Part shown: piece after piece, positions 1-8,595 of the stretch
How the letters are laid out: the number at the start of each line of letters is the position of its first letter
How positions within the stretch are numbered: position 1 is the stretch's first letter
DNA from: Clostridiales bacterium COT073_COT-073
Lineage (GTDB): Bacteria > Bacillota > Clostridia > Lachnospirales > Vallitaleaceae
Assembly: GCA_003858485.1 (NCBI GenBank)
Contig: RQYD01000007.1
Coordinates: 40,960-104,959 of the forward strand
Direction of reading: 5' to 3'
Length of the DNA stretch: 64,000 bases
Made by a program: the position numbers and the translations under genes
Notes under the pieces: model-generated
Database searches by the model: none
What the model was told of the DNA's origin: nothing
Seen by the model: the letters and a program-made list of their open reading frames with translations, nothing else

Positions 1-1397
1 TCCAGTTTTCCACTATTAAGAAGCGGATTTAAAAAAGTATTTGTCATATAAGTCAAATTCTTATATCCGATATACTCCGAAATTTCCTTTTTTGTTCTTG
101 CTACTATGCAAAATTGAAGAATTTTCTCCATAAGTTGCTCTCTGCTGACTTGGTCACTGACTTGGTCACTGACTTGGTCACTGACTTGGTCACTGACCCT
201 TGGACCCAACTTTATAATAGAGGTTGCTTCTAGAGGAATTACTGTTTTAAAAATGTCTCCCTCAATAAATTCCGGTACTCCTCCCGAATAGAGCCTGGTA
301 AATTTATGTGTGTTTCTCATTCCTGAACCTAATTCATCTGCCAGGCCAATTTCGCGAAACACTTTAGAAATCGGTGGATTTTTCGCATATGGTTCAAATG
401 AATTCAACTTCAGCGAACCATATCCATGTGCTCGGTTACTATTTTCCGTGTATAACCTATCTTTTTCAATCACCATCTTCGCAACAAACCCACTGGCATA
501 ATCTCTATGTGCCAAGCTATTTGACACAATTTCTCTTATAATAGCATCCCTTGCACTGACCGATTGCATTCCATCGAGTATAAACGGATCATTTAAATGT
601 TTTTTAGCAAATGATGTCATCCTATCGTAACTATCCAGTAAATTAGTGGAAACCACATCTCTGTCATCATATCGATCTACACTTTGTACTCTTAAAATTA
701 AATCTGTTTTATGTTGCGGAAGAACAGACATGATTGCTGAATCTTTACCAAAAAGTAATATCCCCGCTAATGTAATTCCGTCTTGCCTACTTTCCTGATC
801 CGGCAAAATCAAACCGGCACTTTGCAATAATTCATTATCGTCCATAGATAACCATGGATGATTGCTGCTTTTTGATCGTGTCATTTTTCTTGCACGATCA
901 ATTAAATCCGGACGAAGCACATCTTCCGTTCGCCATTTAGAAAAGACTTTATTAACAAAATATGTCCCTTGTTTTCTTGCATATAGTTTATATACAAGTT
1001 CTTCATTATTTGTAATATCAATATCCGAATCATTATTTCTATCATAAATTCGACCGGCACACCTGCTTACTTGTGCCCCCATCGGTACATAAATATGCAA
1101 AACTATTTTCCCTTGCACTTGATATTCCTCCGGCATTAAAAAAAGCGGAGGATACATTTTGTTCGTATTATTAATAGCAGTAACAAAATCTTTTTTTATT
1201 TTCTCGACTGCCCCCTTTTCAACACCCAAGATTTCACCATTGTCTTTCACTCCTAGGAAGATATGACCACCATCTCTATTATAAAATGCACATATACTTT
1301 CATATACATCTTTGGTTATATCTGATGTTGATTTTTTGAATTCCGTTGTATGACCTTCTCCTTCAGCAATAATCTCTAAAATCTCTTTTTCCGTCAA
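1..1397 (-). CDS. AlbA_2/HATPase_c_4-type ATP-binding regulator (COG2865-like), 3' end outside window
   Basis: This reading frame starts at a TTG at 1397, five to seven bases after a strong AGGGAGGTGG ribosome binding site, and stays open for about 465 codons until it leaves the window. The N-terminus has the TEFKKS motif of the AlbA_2 (Schlafen-like) putative DNA-binding domain. The middle carries IVSNSLAHRDYA and a glycine-rich GLADELGSGMRN stretch, as expected for the HATPase_c_4 domain of COG2865 proteins. The visible end has four DQVS units and then a region like a winged helix. The family is usually annotated as a transcriptional regulator or ATP-binding protein of unknown substrate. 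It lies directly downstream of a gene fragment at 1421-1543. I am sure of the family and unsure of the role. Confidence 0.85.
   Translation of the reverse strand, partial: MTEKEILEIIAEGEGHTTEFKKSTSDITKDVYESICAFYNRDGGHIFLGVKDNGEILGVEKGAVEKIKKDFVTAINNTNKMYPPLFLMPEEYQVQGKIVLHIYVPMGAQVSRCAGRIYDRNNDSDIDITNNEELVYKLYARKQGTYFVNKVFSKWRTEDVLRPDLIDRARKMTRSKSSNHPWLSMDDNELLQSAGLILPDQESRQDGITLAGILLFGKDSAIMSVLPQHKTDLILRVQSVDRYDDRDVVSTNLLDSYDRMTSFAKKHLNDPFILDGMQSVSARDAIIREIVSNSLAHRDYASGFVAKMVIEKDRLYTENSNRAHGYGSLKLNSFEPYAKNPPISKVFREIGLADELGSGMRNTHKFTRLYSGGVPEFIEGDIFKTVIPLEATSIIKLGPRVSDQVSDQVSDQVSDQVSREQLMEKILQFCIVARTKKEISEYIGYKNLTYMTNTFLNPLLNSGKL
146..193 (-). repeat. Four tandem 12-bp repeats encoding DQVS units
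   Basis: The 12-base unit TGACTTGGTCAC occurs four times head to tail, followed by a partial fifth copy. On the minus strand it encodes DQVS repeats between the ATPase-like part and the C-terminal helix-turn-helix part of the COG2865-like protein. The unit length is a multiple of three, so copy-number changes would lengthen or shorten the linker without shifting the frame. Confidence 0.9.
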
Positions 1398-1420
1398 TCC
1401 AACCACCTCCCTAGCTAAAT

Positions 1421-1543
1421 TTATCTTTTTGTCACAGCCTCCAGTCCCAAAGAGCCCATGAGAGTCGGTGTAATACCTGCGGCATTGAGTCCTTTGCAAA
1501 TTTCTATAAAACAATTCCATAAATCGGTATTGGTATTTTTCAT
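1421..1543 (-). pseudogene. Gene fragment, 40 codons, with a GSLGLE motif
   Basis: An ATG at 1543 follows an AGGAGAAATT ribosome binding site and opens a 40-codon frame with an LMGSLGLEAVTKR end. GSLGLE-type sequences occur near the N-terminus of larger Firmicute proteins that resemble nucleotidyltransferases. I therefore read this as the start of such a gene, cut off after about 35 residues and ending in the leader of the next gene. It could instead be a genuine small protein. The family assignment is from memory and is weak. Confidence 0.4.
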
Positions 1544-1563
1544 AATTTCTCCTATATTTTAAC

Positions 1564-2007
1564 TCAAAATTTTCTCCGCAAATAAATCATATCCACAAGC
1601 CTGCTGCCATCCTCATAAATTGGATGGTCGTAATTATCTATAAAAAAATTCGGCACAATATGGGAACGCACAAAACCGCATTTCTCGTAAAAAGGAATCG
1701 TAAATATACTATCCCCTGTTCCGACTTGAAGAATCTGATAGTAGTCCCTGTACTTTTCAATGATAAAATCAATCAAATATTTTGCATAACCCTTTCCCTG
1801 AAATTCCGGAATAGTAGCAATATTCTTGATTTCAAGAATTCCATTCCCTTCATCGGTTACCACACATTCGCTTTTTATTCCATTATCCTCAAGTACATAC
1901 ATTGCGCCTCTATCCAGATAACGGTCTATCATATTTTCTTGTTCATCTGCCAGTAATAGCAAAGGTAAATATTGCCTTTTGTTTTCCTTGATTTCTATAA
2001 TTTCCAT
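1564..2007 (-). CDS. GNAT family N-acetyltransferase
   Basis: This protein of about 147 residues has the GNAT fold pattern. A beta-strand with LEIKNIATIPEFQGKGYAK forms the acetyl-CoA-binding motif A (Q-G-K-G-Y-A), and it is followed by a PFYEKCGF motif B. GNAT enzymes move an acetyl group from acetyl-CoA to an amine, and the acceptor here cannot be predicted. The ATG at 2007 is preferred over the upstream TTG at 2022 because AGGTGAG sits three to four bases ahead of it. It is one of seven GNAT genes in the first 22 kb, all on the minus strand. No operon partner is obvious. Confidence 0.85.
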   Translation of the reverse strand: MEIIEIKENKRQYLPLLLLADEQENMIDRYLDRGAMYVLEDNGIKSECVVTDEGNGILEIKNIATIPEFQGKGYAKYLIDFIIEKYRDYYQILQVGTGDSIFTIPFYEKCGFVRSHIVPNFFIDNYDHPIYEDGSRLVDMIYLRRKF

Positions 2008-2103
2008 TTTCTCACCTATCAATCTCGTATCATTCCAGCAAAACTTTGTATGGATTAATTATCCTCATTTCTAAGTTCTTTTACAAGTCTTTCTGCTGCC
2101 GGC

Positions 2104-2541
2104 TTAGTATTCCTTTTTCATATAGCTTTCTTTGTATTCGGCATACCCATGTTTGGTATAAAATGCATACGACTCAAACCACTGTTCTTTGGGCGTTCCC
2201 AGGTGTACCCTAAAAACTTTGATTCCTTTTTCTCGCATTTCGGACTCTGCCGTTAGTAAGAGCCTTGTGCCAATACCTTTGTTTTTTTCGGATGCTTTTA
2301 CAAACAATCTATGTAAAAATGCTTCCTCTGTATCAGGAATTCGCAAATAACCGATAGAGCCGATTACCCTGTCTTGTTCATTGACTGCCAGCCAAAAATT
2401 ACCACCACTATCTATGTAATTCTTTTTAATATCCAGCAAGTCCTCATTTAAACCGGGTTTCCTGCCCAGTGCATCTTTCGCTTGTAAAATCATAAAAATT
2501 AAATCGTCCCGATATTTTTCTTCAAATCTTTTGATAATCAT
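2104..2541 (-). CDS. GNAT family N-acetyltransferase
   Basis: The 145-residue product has a GNAT core: LHRLFVKASEKNKGIGTRLL is the acetyl-CoA pyrophosphate-binding loop (R/Q-x-x-G-x-G/A, here NKGIGT), and ESYAFYTKHGYAEYKESYM is the C-terminal strand and helix that closes the fold. The length is normal for a single-domain GNAT, and an AGGGGAAATG start signal precedes the ATG. The substrate is unknown. The end YMKKEY is typical of small-molecule or peptide amine acetyltransferases, but that is inference. The neighbours are another GNAT and a nucleoside phosphorylase, with gaps of about 50-100 bp. Confidence 0.85.
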   Translation of the reverse strand: MIIKRFEEKYRDDLIFMILQAKDALGRKPGLNEDLLDIKKNYIDSGGNFWLAVNEQDRVIGSIGYLRIPDTEEAFLHRLFVKASEKNKGIGTRLLLTAESEMREKGIKVFRVHLGTPKEQWFESYAFYTKHGYAEYKESYMKKEY

Positions 2542-2582
2542 TTCCCCTCCGAATAAAAGGCTTGTAAAACAAATGCTAATCT

Positions 2583-3332
2583 CTATATTCTACTCGATAT
2601 CTTAAACGCAATATATAGCTTTGCCAAATCATGATTTGCTTTTGATAAGCCCTCTACCTCATAACCGCTCTCACCCAGTACATCACCGGCCTCCAAAAAA
2701 TTATATAACTCCAGTCCATAAAAGTCACAGACCGCCTGAACTCCGGCCAGTTCCATTTCTACCGCTATGCAGCCTTCTGCCTTTCTTTTATTGACTAAGC
2801 CTGCGGTTTCTCTGAGCATAGAATCTGTTGTCCAGACCTTTCCCTGCACGAAAGGAATTTTTAATTCTGCAAATATTGTCGCCATTTTATCGCTGTTTTT
2901 AATGGCAATATAGTCTGCCGGCGGTGCAAAATAATAAGAACAGCCCTCACCTCGGTAGCTTTCGCTTGGAATGATATATTTTCCGGCTGTAACTTCTTTC
3001 TTTAAGCTACCACAAGAACCAAACATAATAAACTTGGTCGCTCCGGTTATCCAGCTTGTTTCATAACACTCGGTCGCCGCCGGTGCCGAACAGGTGGAGG
3101 ATAAATAAAAGGCAATCTCCTCTCCCTCTAAACTCATCTTATATATCGGCGTACTTCCATTGCAAGCTCCCAGTAAAGCAATTTCCTTACATTCAAAGGT
3201 TTCCAGTAAATGGTCATGAATCTTTTTGGACAGGATAATCAGGCATTTATCCACCAAATGCTTTTTCTCACCATAAAAATCCTTGATATGGATAATCGGT
3301 TCTGTGTCTATGTCATACCAGCTTGTAATCAT
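2583..3332 (-). CDS. Nucleoside phosphorylase family protein
   Basis: The protein of about 249 residues belongs to the PNP/UDP phosphorylase family, which splits nucleosides with phosphate into base and ribose-1-phosphate. Visible features are the FGSCGSL phosphate/ribose strand, the WTTDSMLRET loop and AVEMELAGVQAV with the conserved VEME ribose-binding motif. The ATG at 3332 has AGGAG upstream and overlaps the stop of the Nudix fragment by an ATGA. An upstream in-frame start at 3449 would only read through that fragment. A second, broken phosphorylase lies at 5371-5923. Substrate specificity (uridine, inosine or other) cannot be told from the sequence alone. Confidence 0.85.
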   Translation of the reverse strand: MITSWYDIDTEPIIHIKDFYGEKKHLVDKCLIILSKKIHDHLLETFECKEIALLGACNGSTPIYKMSLEGEEIAFYLSSTCSAPAATECYETSWITGATKFIMFGSCGSLKKEVTAGKYIIPSESYRGEGCSYYFAPPADYIAIKNSDKMATIFAELKIPFVQGKVWTTDSMLRETAGLVNKRKAEGCIAVEMELAGVQAVCDFYGLELYNFLEAGDVLGESGYEVEGLSKANHDLAKLYIAFKISSRI

Positions 3333-3490
3333 GTGGTTTCTCCTTTCTCTATTATTCCCTCTGCAATTAAAAGTTCCAGCACCATAGCCACTTTTCCCTT
3401 TCTGACTATGATACTTCTGGCGGAATGACACGTAAAAGTACGGGTGCATTGACTGTAATCTTTTTTATCCATATCAAATAGTTTTCTCAT
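3329..3490 (-). pseudogene. Truncated Nudix hydrolase N-terminus
   Basis: The 53-residue frame begins MRKLFDMDKKDYSQCTRTF and continues with ARSIIVRKGKVAMV. This matches, as I remember it, the first beta-strands of a common Firmicute Nudix hydrolase. The chain then passes to IIEKGE and stops, so the catalytic Nudix helix (G-x5-E-x7-REUxEExGU) is missing. The stop overlaps the ATG of the downstream phosphorylase. I infer a pseudogene left by deletion; it cannot be an active hydrolase. Confidence 0.6.
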
Positions 3491-4535
3491 TGATTTCATC
3501 CTCATCATCATAAAAAAACTCAATCACTTGCCTATTCACATCTACCTTTGAATGCACTCCAAAAGGTATGATACATCGGGGAGTTGCATGGCCGATATTT
3601 ACATTATACACAATCGGCAAATCTTTCTTACCGATTTCCTCCAATAAAATCTCTTTATACTCTTTAAAATAGGTTTCATTTTGCGGTTTTCCGATTAGAA
3701 GTCCGGAAATCACCTCAAATATGCCATAATTCTTTAATACTCGAATCATTTTCCGGAACAAATCCGGCACAGGCTTTTCCTCACTGGTTTCCAGCAAAAG
3801 AATCTTGCCTTTCCATTCCTCTAAACTCGGAAACAAATTATATTTGCGGCATGTCGACACCGTATCTTTATATCTGGAATGATCAAACATATCATATATC
3901 GATTCCAAACAGCCGCCCAATATCTTACCTTCAAAGACAGCACTGCCGCTTAGCAATTCAAAGCCGTCATTGACATAACTATTCATAGAAATGCCAACCG
4001 CATTTTCGCTAAAATCTTCCCTCTCTTGATACCATACATGACTCGGACGGATTTCTTTTATCTTTCCGGTTGTAATTAATTCCTCAAAATATTGTTTGGT
4101 ATAGGGCAACATTTCCTTGGAAAGTTCACATACATCCGGCAAAAAGGCTTGTCCATAAAATGTTTTGATTCCCAGCTTATGCAGCATAAAATGATTCATG
4201 GTGGTATCGGAAAAGCCCAAGAATATTTTTTGCCGCACCACATTCTTTAATGCATCGTTTTCAAATAAATACGGCAGCAACCTATAGGCATCATCTCCGC
4301 CAATGGCACATAAAATCATATCAATGGAATCCTCTTTAAAAGCGTCTATCAAATCTTCCGCTCTCTTTTGAGGATTTTCTTTTATAAAATCCAGCCCTTT
4401 CAACGCATTCGGTAAAAATACGATTTCCATCCCATATTCTGTTAAACGCTCTATGCCAATATTAATCTCATGCCGGATAAAATCTTCTCCCAAAATCCCA
4501 CTCGATAAGCTGACAATTCCAATCTTGTTTACCAT
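3474..4535 (-). CDS. LD-carboxypeptidase, peptidase S66 family (MccF-like)
   Basis: The 353-residue product has the three signatures of S66 serine peptidases. GFSDTT near residue 110 holds the nucleophilic Ser, LLLETSE near residue 248 holds the Glu, and NIGHATPR near residue 318 holds the His. These cytoplasmic enzymes remove the terminal D-amino acid from murein tetrapeptides or inactivate microcin C-like peptide-nucleotides. IGGDDAYRLLP is the conserved N-domain glycine motif. The end of the gene overlaps the truncated Nudix frame. A C-terminal fragment of a second S66 gene lies at 19081-19186. Recycling versus antibiotic-resistance roles cannot be separated here. Confidence 0.9.
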   Translation of the reverse strand: MVNKIGIVSLSSGILGEDFIRHEINIGIERLTEYGMEIVFLPNALKGLDFIKENPQKRAEDLIDAFKEDSIDMILCAIGGDDAYRLLPYLFENDALKNVVRQKIFLGFSDTTMNHFMLHKLGIKTFYGQAFLPDVCELSKEMLPYTKQYFEELITTGKIKEIRPSHVWYQEREDFSENAVGISMNSYVNDGFELLSGSAVFEGKILGGCLESIYDMFDHSRYKDTVSTCRKYNLFPSLEEWKGKILLLETSEEKPVPDLFRKMIRVLKNYGIFEVISGLLIGKPQNETYFKEYKEILLEEIGKKDLPIVYNVNIGHATPRCIIPFGVHSKVDVNRQVIEFFYDDEDEINEKTI

Positions 4536-4556
4536 TCTTTTTTTCCTTTCAAACGA

Positions 4557-5313
4557 TTATGTTAATGGTTTGTTATCTTTACCAAAATAATCTTCCATTG
4601 ATAAATATTCTTTTTTTATCTCATTTAACAGCTCTTCTTCTGTCGGTAGATATAATTTATATTTGGAAGCAAAAATTTGCTTCTGTGAAACCTCTGCCTA
4701 ATTCTAAAAGAAATTTTTGTAAATGATTTATTAATGCTTGTTCTAAATCACTTTCATAAAAATCGGTATTTCCTTCCAAGCCTAAAAACTCCAATACATA
4801 AGGGTCTCTAATAATATCTTCGGGTACTTTACTCTTTTCCAATTTTAAAATTTCACTTGAGACTTCTTCTTTATTTTGGCTGGACAATAGCCTTTCATAG
4901 AAAAAACTATTAATCTGTCTATCCAGTTGTCTTGTGCTCCAATTAGATTTTACTGCTTCCTCCAAGTAGAAAGCTCTTGCCTTATCATTCTCAACCTTTA
5001 TTAAACTTCTATAATGTGTCCAACTTAATTCGTCATGCAGTGCGTGACTATTTGGAAATGTCAGATAAAATTGTCGCATATACTTTAGATTAGTTACTGT
5101 AAAACCCTTTCCAAAATCTTTTGTCATTTGTGCCGACAATTCCTGAATCAATCCTTGTCCATACTCCGCTGTATCTTTTCCACCTTGCTCCTCGATAATT
5201 CTTTTGTCTATATACCAATACGCTTCCACCATTGCAAAATTAGCAGTCTGATAAACCTTGTTTCTGGCTTTTACTAAAATTTTCTTTATTTCATTGTAGA
5301 AACTATTTTCCAT
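4557..5313 (-). pseudogene. DUF1016 (YhcG-type) nuclease gene with its catalytic domain deleted
   Basis: The N-terminal 210 or so residues match the DUF1016 N-terminal domain (for example YGQGLIQELSAQMTKDFGKGF and SWTHYRSLIKVEN), and the start at 5313 has AGAGGTGA upstream. After LQKFLLELGRGF the frame reads TEANFCFQI and stops at 4657. In the next frame the sequence continues FASKYKLYLPTEEELLNEI to a stop at 4557-4559, which is the normal C-terminal tail of this family. About 100 residues holding the PDDEXK nuclease core are missing and the two halves are out of frame. The gene is therefore dead or makes only the N-terminal domain. Confidence 0.85.
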
Positions 5314-5370
5314 GTTTTTCACCTCTTTCTATTTTCTACTCTCCCGAATATGTGGTGTATACAAATAAAT

Positions 5371-5923
5371 TTACAGTTTCAACACCGCCTCCAAGCAAAG
5401 TATTAGTGCATATTCATACGAATCCCCGCCAAAATTTCTGGAGTCATACTTTTCTACATCCGCCAGCGAATCCGCAGTAAATAAGATTTGACCCCAAATG
5501 AGATTCCGTAACTTGGCGACCTCCCTCATCTCTAAGGGCAAGTTTCGGCACTAAAAAATAGTTTTCCGGAATATCTACAAGAACTCCGCAACTTCCGGCG
5601 CTAATAATTTCCTCTACACCATACGCCGATAGCCAGTCCAAGATTTGGGAGGAAGGGGCTGAGCCCATCGGTGCCTGCACCAAGCAGATATCTTCTCCTT
5701 TATAATGAATCACATATATCGGATACTGCTTGGTAATGGAATCAAACTTCGCCACTTCCATCGCCTTATTTTCTAATGCGTATTCATCAATATATTCTCC
5801 CAAAAAAGCATAGACGCATTTTTTCGGGAACTTTAAGTCCAGCTTTTCATGTCCGGGCATGATAATGGCTTTTGGATTCGTGTCATATTCTAAAATAGGA
5901 AATTCATTTTTGTTAATACTCAT
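5371..5923 (-). pseudogene. Nucleoside phosphorylase gene with an internal deletion
   Basis: From the ATG at 5923 the frame encodes a phosphorylase N-terminal half with VQAPMGSAPSSQILDW, ISAGSCGVL and LALRDEGG. It then shifts into unrelated residues and stops at 5444. In another frame the sequence resumes with LRNLIWGQILFTADSLADV and GGDSYEYALILCLEAVLKL, ending at 5371. That is the expected C-terminus of this family. Roughly 70-75 residues between LRDEGG and the C-terminal part are absent, including the ribose-binding VEME region. It is distinct from the intact phosphorylase at 2583-3332 and cannot be active as it stands. Confidence 0.85.
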
Positions 5924-6034
5924 TGCTCTGCCTCTTGTATCCTTTCCTGTACTGCTGTTAAAGTGGATTAATCTCAATATCATTCCTAATTTATGTATTT
6001 CTGCACATTTTTTAGGAATATGAAAAATGCCTTT

Positions 6035-6256
6035 TCAATCATTTAACTGATCCAATATCTTAATCGCCTGAAACCGCTCTCCGCAGGCAGTGCAAATCCA
6101 GTCACTATTACTTTTCTTTGCCTTTTTATGAAAATAATCCAGCCTGCCACCACACAAAGGGCAATCTTGCGGTTTTTTAGCCCAAAGGCTTTTTAAGAAA
6201 GCTACCATTTCTTCTCTGCTTTGCATTTTGTATTTCTCTAAAATCTCTTTTTCCAT
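6035..6256 (-). CDS. Small zinc-ribbon protein of unknown function
   Basis: The 73-residue product has two Cys pairs, CPLCGG and CTACGE, about 22 residues apart. This is a classic zinc-ribbon arrangement. The N-terminal 30 residues are predicted helical and charged. The ATG at 6256 has AGAGGT nine bases upstream and is preferred to an in-frame start six codons earlier. There is no recognisable enzyme domain. It sits about 110 bp upstream of the broken phosphorylase on the same strand. A nucleic-acid or protein-binding role is possible but unsupported. Confidence 0.65.
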   Translation of the reverse strand: MEKEILEKYKMQSREEMVAFLKSLWAKKPQDCPLCGGRLDYFHKKAKKSNSDWICTACGERFQAIKILDQLND

Positions 6257-6563
6257 AGCGATACCTCTTAGCACCCATTTTTCAGCTTTATTCTCTTATC
6301 AGAGTCCTCTACATTTTACAGACAATTTCAATCAATTTAGGAATATACTCCTCTCTTGCCTGATGAAAAGTTTGCGTTTCTTCCTGCGTTTTTGAAGTAA
6401 TCGTATCCTATCACAAATTTCCTCTGATTTCAATCTCCATTCCCTTTTTATGTGTATTGACACATTTTTAAGGAATAAACATTTCTTCATTTTTCATGTC
6501 TTCCATAGAAAAACTTTTACCCACTTATTCAGCGTATAAAAAGAGGGGTATCAGCGATTGCCT
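6257..6563. other. Intergenic stretch with possible coding remnants
   Basis: No intact gene is present. On the minus strand near 6315-6385 a short frame reads EETQTFHQAREEYIPKLIEI before a stop. It looks like the C-terminal helix of a protein, but I could not assign it. I see no clear promoter or terminator here. Confidence 0.4.
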
Positions 6564-6625
6564 CTACTCCCTACGAATCATTACTAACCACCATATCGGT
6601 GTCAGTTCACCTAAAATCATTTGCC
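6564..6625 (-). pseudogene. C-terminal remnant of a second cytidine deaminase
   Basis: The minus strand reads ILGELTPIWWL and then runs on to a stop at 6564. This closely matches the last residues of the intact cytidine deaminase at 8042-8434 (TLGELTPMWWL), including the DNA around it. Nothing else of the gene remains. It is inferred to be a paralogue fragment left by deletion. Confidence 0.55.
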
Positions 6626-6643
6626 GAAAGGAAGTGGCAAAAC

Positions 6644-7387
6644 TCATTCCACTTCAAACCACTCACCCAGCGATACTTCTCTTCCATTGAAATCCCATTT
6701 TCGGTATAACTCGAATACTTTCCTGATTCCATTGTGTTTTTCTATCAGCTCATTAATCGCTAAGAAACTACGCCAGTAAAAATAGAATATATGGTCATTT
6801 GTCTTTGTGTAAGTTTCCGATCCGAATTCTTCCAGTGATTTTTTCCCGTATTTATTCTCAAATAAGCCAATTAATATCTGATTTGCCTTTTTTTCTCTTT
6901 GATACTCCTCATCCGAAAAAAAATACTTTCTGCTGATATATTCCACCATTCCTTCTTCAAACCAAATTCCCTCATCAAAATCACCATCAAATTCGTTGAA
7001 AAACAACTCACTTTGATGTGCTAATTCATGACCAATTAATTGCAAAATATGATTTTCATGGATACTATCATAATATCTTTTGATATACTCTACCTCTGAA
7101 GAATCTTCATAATTATCCAGTTGAGTTAAATATATGTCTTTCCACACAGAAATTTCCGGAGTAATCACCATTCTTACATCATTTGTATATGCCGGTATTG
7201 AAATTTTCCCATAGACATTCGTACCGGCATCCAAATTAGAAAAAACAATATACTCCGGCAAATCTATTACATCCAAATCTCTTTTTAAATATTCGATGTA
7301 TCTTGAAATTTTATCTCTATACTTCTCCACAAATTGAGAATATGCATTGTATTCCTTTTGATTATACACTGTGTACATATATTTCAT
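6644..7387 (-). CDS. Zinc metallopeptidase of the gluzincin type
   Basis: The product of about 247 residues carries GHELAHQSE, an HExxH zinc motif. About 30 residues later WFEEGMVEYISRKYF supplies a likely third ligand Glu, as in the gluzincins. There is no signal peptide, so it probably acts in the cytoplasm or is released some other way. The ATG at 7387 has TAGGAG seven bases upstream. The open frame continues 36 codons further up (to 7495), and that extension has no ribosome binding site and may be remnant sequence. I do not recognise the exact subfamily, and the substrate is unknown. Confidence 0.7.
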   Translation of the reverse strand: MKYMYTVYNQKEYNAYSQFVEKYRDKISRYIEYLKRDLDVIDLPEYIVFSNLDAGTNVYGKISIPAYTNDVRMVITPEISVWKDIYLTQLDNYEDSSEVEYIKRYYDSIHENHILQLIGHELAHQSELFFNEFDGDFDEGIWFEEGMVEYISRKYFFSDEEYQREKKANQILIGLFENKYGKKSLEEFGSETYTKTNDHIFYFYWRSFLAINELIEKHNGIRKVFELYRKWDFNGREVSLGEWFEVE

Positions 7388-7501
7388 GATTTTTCTCCTA
7401 CTTTGCATTTGCCATTTCGTTAAAATGTCTTTACTTTCTATTCTATCTTTTCTCGGTAATAAAAAGGCATTTTTCATACCGATTTTCGGTTCCATTCTAG
7501 T

Positions 7502-8023
7502 CTATATCAAAATCCAATATCTCTGCTCAATTTCTCCATCTGAATTGACAAATTCATTTTCAAGCACTCCACCATTTTTCATTATCGCCTTGGCAGAGCC
7601 GATATTATCCTTATCACAGGTTATCAAAACCTTATCAACCCCCAGTTTCTTACATTCTATCAAAGCCAGACGAATGATTTCTGTTCCATAACCCTTTCTT
7701 CTTTCACTTGGCCGAATACCGTCACCGATATGCCCACCTTCTCGCAATAATTCTTCATTTAAATAATGACGAATATTGACCGCCCCCAACAGTCTATCCG
7801 TTTCATCATCCAGTAAAAAGAACACCGAATCCGGAACTCTGCCGTCTTTTTCCTCTTTGTGTTCCAGATGATTCAGGTAATAGTCAAAATCATGATAATC
7901 ATTTTTAAAAATTGCCCATGGCGAATGATTGGTTTGATTCAGCTCCTGATCCGCTTTCCATTCATCAATCATTTCACCCAGTTGTTGTTTATATTTTTCT
8001 GTGAGCTTTATCAGTTTCCGCAT
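7502..8023 (-). CDS. GNAT family N-acetyltransferase
   Basis: The product of about 173 residues has a complete GNAT pattern: LLGAVNIRHYL is the central strand, GDGIRPSERRKGYGTEI is the acetyl-CoA motif A, and VLITCDKDNIGSAKAIMKNGG is the motif B region with the conserved Asn-x-x-S-x-K/R-x-x-x-x-x-G arrangement. It resembles the YitI/YjdJ-like acetyltransferases often found as single genes in Firmicutes. The ATG at 8023 follows GGAGGAG and starts about 20 bases after the cytidine deaminase stop, so the two genes are probably co-transcribed. The substrate is unknown. Confidence 0.87.
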   Translation of the reverse strand: MRKLIKLTEKYKQQLGEMIDEWKADQELNQTNHSPWAIFKNDYHDFDYYLNHLEHKEEKDGRVPDSVFFLLDDETDRLLGAVNIRHYLNEELLREGGHIGDGIRPSERRKGYGTEIIRLALIECKKLGVDKVLITCDKDNIGSAKAIMKNGGVLENEFVNSDGEIEQRYWILI

Positions 8024-8041
8024 TTTTCTCCTCCATATCAT

Positions 8042-8434
8042 CTATAACCACCACATCGGGGTCAGTTCGCCTAAGGTCACTACCTTGCCTTTCTCAAAAT
8101 CCATCATTACCTCAACATCCTGATACATTCCGGGCATTAGCTGAGCAATCAATTCCCGGCAAGCTCCGCATGGCGCAATAACACTGCCATTTGACCGAAT
8201 GGCGATAATTCTCTTAATCCGGTTTTCTCCATTCGTAATCATATTAAAAATGGCATTTCTCTCGGCACAAATTCCCAGTGTGCAGGAAGTATCGATACAT
8301 ACACCTTTATAAACATTGCCATCTACTGTTTCTATCGCTGCAGCAACACCACCGGCACTTACTTTTTCCGAAACTTCTCTAGAATTTTGTACCGACTTCG
8401 CTACCTCATATAATTTTATCCAGATTGGATTCAT
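8042..8434 (-). CDS. cdd: Cytidine deaminase family protein
   Basis: The 130-residue product has the zinc-deaminase core. CAERNAI supplies a Cys zinc ligand and the catalytic Glu, and PCGACRE supplies the other two Cys ligands. Cytidine deaminase converts cytidine and deoxycytidine to uridine forms for pyrimidine salvage. The length is that of the tetrameric bacterial type. It is close to the blasticidin-S deaminase-like branch as well, which I cannot exclude. GGAGG precedes the ATG, and a GNAT gene follows 20 bases after its stop. A fragment of a second copy lies at 6564-6625. Confidence 0.85.
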   Translation of the reverse strand: MNPIWIKLYEVAKSVQNSREVSEKVSAGGVAAAIETVDGNVYKGVCIDTSCTLGICAERNAIFNMITNGENRIKRIIAIRSNGSVIAPCGACRELIAQLMPGMYQDVEVMMDFEKGKVVTLGELTPMWWL

Positions 8435-8543
8435 AGATTGAAACCTCCATATATTCTTATAAATTACCTTTCATTTTTTAACAGCACTATTATCTGCCGT
8501 CTTTTTCCATACTTTTCGCATCTTCTCCACACCAATAAATTCG

Positions 8544-8572
8544 TTGACATTGTAAACCATTTGTGTCATAAT
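8544..8572 (+). promoter_or_regulatory. Sigma-A type promoter of the RelB-like antitoxin gene
   Basis: TTGACA at 8544-8549 and CATAAT at 8567-8572 are 17 bases apart and lie just upstream of the antitoxin start. A TGACA/TGTCA inverted repeat spans the spacer and could be the autoregulatory operator expected for such antitoxins. Confidence 0.7.
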
Positions 8573-8595
8573 CATTGTGAAAGGAGATAATAATT

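Noticed and set aside
146..193. CRISPR or phase-variation repeat at the 12-bp units
   Set aside because: Units are contiguous without spacers, and slippage by 12 bp cannot shift the reading frame, so on/off switching is not expected.
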